Assembly (NCBI GenBank): GCA_035545735.1
Contig: DASZXS010000065.1
Span: 124,001 to 188,000 of the forward strand
Length of the DNA: 64,000 nucleotides
Source: JAJYKC01 sp035545735
GTDB taxonomy: Bacteria; Acidobacteriota; Terriglobia; Bryobacterales; Bryobacteraceae
Direction: 5' to 3'
The notes under the pieces are model-generated. The model saw only the letters and a program-made list of their open reading frames with translations. It ran no database searches and was not told the DNA's origin. Both the position numbers and the translations under genes were made by a program. Below, one piece after another: positions 59,998-64,000 of this stretch; position 1 is the stretch's first letter; the number at the start of each line of letters is the position of its first letter.

Positions 59998-61398
59998 TTG
60001 CACTTCCAACAGTTCTACCTCTCCTGTCTGTCGCAGGCGTCGTATTTCCTGGCGTCGGAAGGGGTTGCGGCGGTTGTCGATCCGCAGCGCGACATAGAAC
60101 TCTATGTCGAGGAGGCGCGCGCGAACGGATTTCGCATTGAGTACATCATCGAAACCCACCTTCACGCCGACTTCGTTTCGGGGCATCGCGAGCTTGCCGG
60201 ACGCACCGGCGCGAAGATTTATCTCAGCGCAAAAGCCGGCGCCGGTTTCCCGCATGTTCCCGTGAACGACGGCGACCTGCTTGAGTTCGGAAAGTGCCGC
60301 CTGAAATTTCTGGAAACGCCCGGCCATACGATGGAGAGTATCTGCATCCTGGTATCGGACCTGGAGAAATCGCCTGAGCCGTTTGCCGTATTGACGGGGG
60401 ACACTCTCTTCATTGGCGACGTGGGCCGCCCGGATCTGTCTCCCGGACTCAGCCCGCAGGAACTGGCGGGCCTCCTCTACGACAGCCTGCATACGAAACT
60501 CCTCACGCTCGATGACTCGGTCGCCGTTTATCCGGCCCACGGCGCCGGCTCTCTTTGCGGAAGGCAAATGCGCTCGGCGCGCAGTTCCACAATTGGCGAA
60601 GAGAAGCTTTCAAATTATGCCCTGCGCCCCTCCACTCGGGAAGAGTTCGTATCTCTTCTTACCTCCGACCTTCCGGAGCGCCCGGCGTATTTCACCGCCG
60701 ACGTGGAGTTGAACCGCGGCGGCGCGGTGCCGGTGACGGCTCTAGCTTCGATGTCTCCGTTGACGCCCGAAGAAGTCCTATCGCGGCAGCAGGCCGGGGC
60801 CGTGGTGCTGGATACTCGCCCGGCTCAGGAATTCGGAGCGGCGCACATTCCGGGCTCGCTGCAAATCGGGCTCGGCGGCCAGTTTGCTTCGACCGCCGGA
60901 ATCCTGGTCGGCGTTGGACCGGAAGTGGTGCTGGTTGCCGAGGACGACAAGTCCCTGGAGGAGTCGCGCCTCCGCTTGTCTCGCGTCGGGATCGACCATG
61001 TCACTGGCTACCTGGACGGCGGGCTGGCGAACTGGGTGCGCGCGGGGATGCCGGTCGGCACGGTTCCCCAAATTTCCGCGGAGGAGTTGAATCGCATGGT
61101 CCGCGACCACGAACGCGTTCAGGTGGTGGATGTGCGCCAGCCTTCCGAATGGGGCCAGGGCCACGTGCCCGGCGCGACTCTCGTGCCGCTGGGCGCGCTG
61201 CGGACCGAGTTAGGAAACCTGGATACAGAGGTTCCAATCGTCGTCCATTGCAAAGGCGGATACCGGAGTTCGATTGCGGCGAGTATCCTCAAGCATGCAG
61301 GTTTCCGGGATGTCTTTAATCTCACCGGCGGATTCGACGCCTGGCGCGCCTTCCGTCTTCCCGAAGAAATCCCCCAGCCTATTTCCTGGAACGCGTAG
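59998..61398 (+). CDS. MBL-fold persulfide dioxygenase fused to two rhodanese domains (CstB-like)
   Basis: The TTG at 59998 is preferred (466 aa) because the metallo-beta-lactamase fold begins directly with HFQQFYLSCLSQASYFLA. The upstream frame lies in the previous gene. The MBL domain (about 1-240) has H54/H56/D58 in THLHADF and PGHTMES; the CstB/Blh-type SGHRELA follows. A middle rhodanese-like domain (about 260-350) lacks the catalytic cysteine (VVLVAEDDKSLEESR). The C-terminal rhodanese has C418 in VVHCKGGYRSS. Family members oxidise persulfides with O2 and transfer sulfur, protecting against sulfide. It is 22 bp after the preceding gene. Confidence 0.92.
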   Translation: MHFQQFYLSCLSQASYFLASEGVAAVVDPQRDIELYVEEARANGFRIEYIIETHLHADFVSGHRELAGRTGAKIYLSAKAGAGFPHVPVNDGDLLEFGKCRLKFLETPGHTMESICILVSDLEKSPEPFAVLTGDTLFIGDVGRPDLSPGLSPQELAGLLYDSLHTKLLTLDDSVAVYPAHGAGSLCGRQMRSARSSTIGEEKLSNYALRPSTREEFVSLLTSDLPERPAYFTADVELNRGGAVPVTALASMSPLTPEEVLSRQQAGAVVLDTRPAQEFGAAHIPGSLQIGLGGQFASTAGILVGVGPEVVLVAEDDKSLEESRLRLSRVGIDHVTGYLDGGLANWVRAGMPVGTVPQISAEELNRMVRDHERVQVVDVRQPSEWGQGHVPGATLVPLGALRTELGNLDTEVPIVVHCKGGYRSSIAASILKHAGFRDVFNLTGGFDAWRAFRLPEEIPQPISWNA

Positions 61399-61542
61399 CC
61401 CGCATCCCGGCGCGGTGGCCACCCTTCATCCGATTTCGCTCGGCCTTGGGATGGCCATCCTGCGCGTGAAATGGCTTAACTTGCTTTTCCCCCCTCAAAT
61501 AAGGCAAGCTAGTGAGTTTTCCGGTCCTCGGAAATTTATCGC

Positions 61543-62496
61543 ATGCGGGTCAGAATCTTATATCACGATCATTGCTTCGATGGAGCCGCATCCGCTGCGT
61601 TCTTCAGCCGATTCTATGAAGAGAACTTCGCGGCCGGCGCGGAGTTCGTTTACACCGGGCTGGCCCACAAGGCGGATCAGCTTTTCGACGACGTGCTGTT
61701 CGATGGCGATGAAAACGCCATCGTCGATTTCAAGTACTCCACCAATCCCAATCTCACCTGGTGGTTCGATCATCATCAGAGCGCGTTTCTCAGCCCGCAG
61801 GATGCCGACCATTTCCGGCGCGACACCAGCGGTAAGAAGATGTTCGACCCAAGTTTCAAATCCTGCACCAAATTCATCGCGACCGTCGTCAAGGAAAAGT
61901 ACGGCTACCATCCCGCCGACCTGGATGAACTGGTAAAGTGGGCCGACATCGTCGACGGCGCGCAGTACGCCAGCGCCAGGGAGGCGGTGGAGATGAAAGC
62001 ACCGGCGATGAAACTTACTCTGGTGATTGAAGGAGTGAAAGGTTCGGAAACCGTCCAGAAGATCATCCGTATGATGCGCCACTGCCATTTAGGGCAGATC
62101 GTCGCCGATCCCGAAATCCAGCGGATTTGGGAGCCCCTGTATGAACGGCATCTCCGCTCCGTCGACATTATCCGGCAGAATGCGCGCAGCGAGAGCGGTG
62201 TAATTACGTTTGACCTCACCGGCGAGGATCTGGAGGGCTACAACAAGTTCATCCCGTATTACCTGTTTCCCGAGGCGACGTACACCGTCTCGGTGAGTAA
62301 TCAGAGCTTCCGGACTAAAGTCTCGGTGGGTTCGAGTCCGTGGGTCGAAGGGCCGCTCGACCACAACCTTGCCACCATCTGCGAGCGCTACGGCGGAGGT
62401 GGGCATCCGCGCGTGGGAGCCATCAGTTTTCCGTTAGGCGCGGTGGAGGAAGCGCGCCAGGCGGCCCGTGAAATCCGCGAAGAGCTAAGCCGCTGA
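61543..62496 (+). CDS. DHH family phosphoesterase
   Basis: The 317-aa protein has DHH-superfamily motifs: HDHCFDG (residues 8-14), VDF with D62, DHH at 76-78 (WWFDHHQS), and the DHHA1-type RYGGGGHPRVGAISF near 277-291. These proteins use Mn2+ to hydrolyse nanoRNAs, pAp or cyclic dinucleotides. The sequence is not close enough to NrnA to give the substrate. The 144-bp gap from the previous gene (61399-61542) has no visible gene. It ends 7 bp from the convergent ribE. Confidence 0.9.
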   Translation: MRVRILYHDHCFDGAASAAFFSRFYEENFAAGAEFVYTGLAHKADQLFDDVLFDGDENAIVDFKYSTNPNLTWWFDHHQSAFLSPQDADHFRRDTSGKKMFDPSFKSCTKFIATVVKEKYGYHPADLDELVKWADIVDGAQYASAREAVEMKAPAMKLTLVIEGVKGSETVQKIIRMMRHCHLGQIVADPEIQRIWEPLYERHLRSVDIIRQNARSESGVITFDLTGEDLEGYNKFIPYYLFPEATYTVSVSNQSFRTKVSVGSSPWVEGPLDHNLATICERYGGGGHPRVGAISFPLGAVEEARQAAREIREELSR

Positions 62497-62503
62497 ACGG
62501 ACG

Positions 62504-63124
62504 CTAATCCATCAGCCTGGCGGCCTGCGGAAGATGCGCGCCGAGCAGGCGCTCCGCGTACTTCGCCATCAGGTCCACTTCCACGTTCACCGGCCAGCCG
62601 GGCTTCCTCTCTTTGAGGGCGGTGTTGGCGTACGTGTGCGGGATCACCGCCACCGACACGGTGTTTCCCTCCAGCGCGGCGACTGTCAGGCTGATTCCGT
62701 CGAGCGTGATGGACCCTTTCGGAATGACGTAGCGCGCCAAGTCGTCCGGAATGCGCACCTGGAGCCACCAGTTGCCGTCGCCGAGAGCGTCGAGTGAGAG
62801 CATCTCGCCGGTTCCATCGACATGCCCTTGCACCAGATGGCCGCCGACGCGCCCGGTGAAGGATAGGGGTCGCTCCAGGTTCACCAGCGAGCCCTCGGCG
62901 AGCCGGCCGAGATTGCTCCGGCTCAGCGTTTCGGGAGAGAGGTCCGCTGCGAATGCCCCGTTCTCCAGCATCACCGCGGTGAGACATACTCCATTGACCG
63001 CAATGCTTGAGCCGGGCATCGATTGCTCCAGCACGGCGCGGCAGGCCACCTTCAAACGCGCGCCGGAGGCCTGCATGTCGAGCGAACTCACCCGCCCCAA
63101 TTCTTCGACAATACCTGTGAACAT
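62504..63124 (-). CDS. ribE: riboflavin synthase alpha chain
   Basis: The 206-aa enzyme dismutates two 6,7-dimethyl-8-ribityllumazine molecules to riboflavin. The N-terminus MFTGIVEELGRV is diagnostic. Two lumazine-binding half-domains (about 1-95 and 96-190) carry the paired SIAVNGVCLTAV and SITLDGISLTVA segments, and GHVDGTGE lies between. The ATG follows the ribD stop with no gap (TAAATG), so it is translationally coupled. Confidence 0.95.
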   Translation of the reverse strand: MFTGIVEELGRVSSLDMQASGARLKVACRAVLEQSMPGSSIAVNGVCLTAVMLENGAFAADLSPETLSRSNLGRLAEGSLVNLERPLSFTGRVGGHLVQGHVDGTGEMLSLDALGDGNWWLQVRIPDDLARYVIPKGSITLDGISLTVAALEGNTVSVAVIPHTYANTALKERKPGWPVNVEVDLMAKYAERLLGAHLPQAARLMD

Positions 63125-64000
63125 TTAATGCTCCACCCACGCTTCCACGGCAAATTCATCGGGCGGGATGGGATGCAGCCGTACGCCATGCATTTGAATG
63201 GCGTCTATCCGGCGCGGCCGCCCTGGGCCGCCCGCAACGGGAAGCGATTGCAACCCGCCCAAAATCTTCGGCGCGTAGTAAAAAAAGATCTTGTCCGCCA
63301 CTCGCGTTTCGAGCGCCGCCCAGTTCACCTTGCTGCCGGCCTCGATCATGAGGGAGCGGTACTGTTCGCGGCCGAGATAATCTACTAGCTGGCGAAGGTC
63401 CGCGCGTCCTCCCGGACCGTCAAAAACCAGGATACGGACGCCGCGGTCTTCGAGCGCCTTCCGGCGCTCCGCCGAGGCGGCCGAGGTAGTGACCACGGCA
63501 ACGTCGCCCTGTGCGGTCGTCACCAGGAGGGAAGTCAGGGGAATGCGCAGCGTCGAATCGAGAACGATCCGCAGAAGCGGCCGGCTGCGCTCCTTTCGGG
63601 TGCGGTCCGTCAGGCGGCAGTCGTCCGCCAAAACGGTGCCGATCCCGGTGCAAATGGCATCGGTGTTGTGGCGGATCTCCTGCACGTGGGCGCGGGCCCG
63701 TTCGCTCGTGATCCATCCCGAGTTGTCTTCCGGCGCGGCAATTTTTCCGTCCAGTGTAAGGGCCGCTTTCAGAGTCACCAGCGGTTTCCCGGTGCGCGCG
63801 GCGTGGAGAAACGGCTCATTGATCTCTGCGGCCTCCGCCTCCGCCGCCGGGTCCAGTTCCACTTCCACATTCGCCGCGCGCAGCTTTTCGAAGCCCTTTC
63901 CATCCACCATCGGATTGGGGTCTGCCATCGCCGCCACCACGCGGGAGACGCCTGCCGCAATCAAGGCCTCGGCGCACGGGCCGGTACGCCCCGCGTGGGC
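63125..64000 (-). CDS. ribD: bifunctional pyrimidine deaminase/reductase of riboflavin synthesis, C-terminal part (5' end outside window)
   Basis: The coding frame runs off the window end; 291 residues are visible. The first ones (GRTGPCAEALIAAGV) are the second zinc-cysteine half of the deaminase site. After ADPNPMVDGKG comes the linker to the reductase domain, with LKAALTLDGKIA, SGWITSERAR, GIGTVLADDCRLTDR and MIEAGSKVN. The enzyme carries out steps two and three of riboflavin synthesis from GTP. The first zinc ligand segment lies beyond the window. Upstream regulation (for example by an FMN riboswitch) cannot be seen. Confidence 0.95.
   Translation of the reverse strand, partial: AHAGRTGPCAEALIAAGVSRVVAAMADPNPMVDGKGFEKLRAANVEVELDPAAEAEAAEINEPFLHAARTGKPLVTLKAALTLDGKIAAPEDNSGWITSERARAHVQEIRHNTDAICTGIGTVLADDCRLTDRTRKERSRPLLRIVLDSTLRIPLTSLLVTTAQGDVAVVTTSAASAERRKALEDRGVRILVFDGPGGRADLRQLVDYLGREQYRSLMIEAGSKVNWAALETRVADKIFFYYAPKILGGLQSLPVAGGPGRPRRIDAIQMHGVRLHPIPPDEFAVEAWVEH

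Overview
The window is GC-rich and densely coded, with genes on both strands and no gap without a gene longer than about 300 bp. Its gene content points to an acidobacterium of the Solibacter/Bryobacter type. The evidence is a DUF1592-type cytochrome c paired with a DUF1552 protein, a protein ending in the TIGR03437 domain (a family expanded in Solibacter), Oar-like TonB-dependent receptors with carboxypeptidase-regulatory N-termini, an M56-type membrane protein fused to a TonB C-terminal domain, DUF1080 proteins, and a winged-helix/ATPase/TPR regulator. This assignment is an inference from gene content; there is no rRNA in the window.

Layout. 1-4536 (+): the end of an M56/TonB fusion, then a translationally coupled DUF1592/DUF1552 pair. 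4520-7082 (-): a DsbA-like oxidoreductase, SerB and a LamG-like exported protein. 7172-26691 (-): one nine-gene operon, the most notable part of the window. It encodes a FabF-like ketosynthase, an ACP-zinc ribbon protein, a 2556-aa megasynthase (NMO-NMO-KS-AT-ACP-ACP-ACP-KR), a 1596-aa megasynthase (KS-AT-DH-phosphopantetheinyl transferase), a free ACP, an alkaline-phosphatase-superfamily enzyme, an alpha/beta hydrolase, a GPH/MFS transporter and an SDR. Five junctions have 4-bp overlaps or gaps and the rest are at most 24 bp. A strong promoter and a palindrome lie upstream of the first gene. The domain set resembles polyunsaturated-fatty-acid (Pfa) and heterocyst-glycolipid synthases, rearranged so that the enoyl-reductase-like and PPTase functions are in cis. 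The product is probably a secondary lipid or reduced polyketide, but the sequence does not reveal its structure.

26946-37529: a TIGR03437 protein and a TonB-dependent receptor share a divergent promoter region. They are followed by a polysaccharide-deacetylase-like protein, a decayed duplicate of a DUF1080 3' end, a large winged-helix/ATPase/TPR regulator, and (on -) a small protein plus a sensor-less histidine kinase whose 3' end overlaps the regulator. 37705-44897 (-): DUF1080 protein, tRNA-Val(GAC), esterase, DUF72, gamma-glutamyltransferase-family protein and a second TonB-dependent receptor. 45034-50524: acyl-CoA synthetase and PrmA-like methyltransferase (+), M28 peptidase (-), secreted esterase (+). 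50536-56312 (-): M13 metallopeptidase, TIM-barrel isomerase, HtrA protease, CoaE and FolD, the last three translationally coupled. 56457-61398 (+): a five-gene run of PP2C phosphatase, three exported proteins without clear enzymatic function, and a CstB-like persulfide dioxygenase-rhodanese. 61543-64000: DHH phosphoesterase (+), then riboflavin genes ribE and ribD (-), with ribD cut by the window end.

A recurrent feature is a TATAAT-like box 6-12 nt upstream of start codons, which suggests leaderless or near-leaderless transcription. Start codons and promoters are read by eye, and functions are assigned from motifs and remembered family features, not from database searches.
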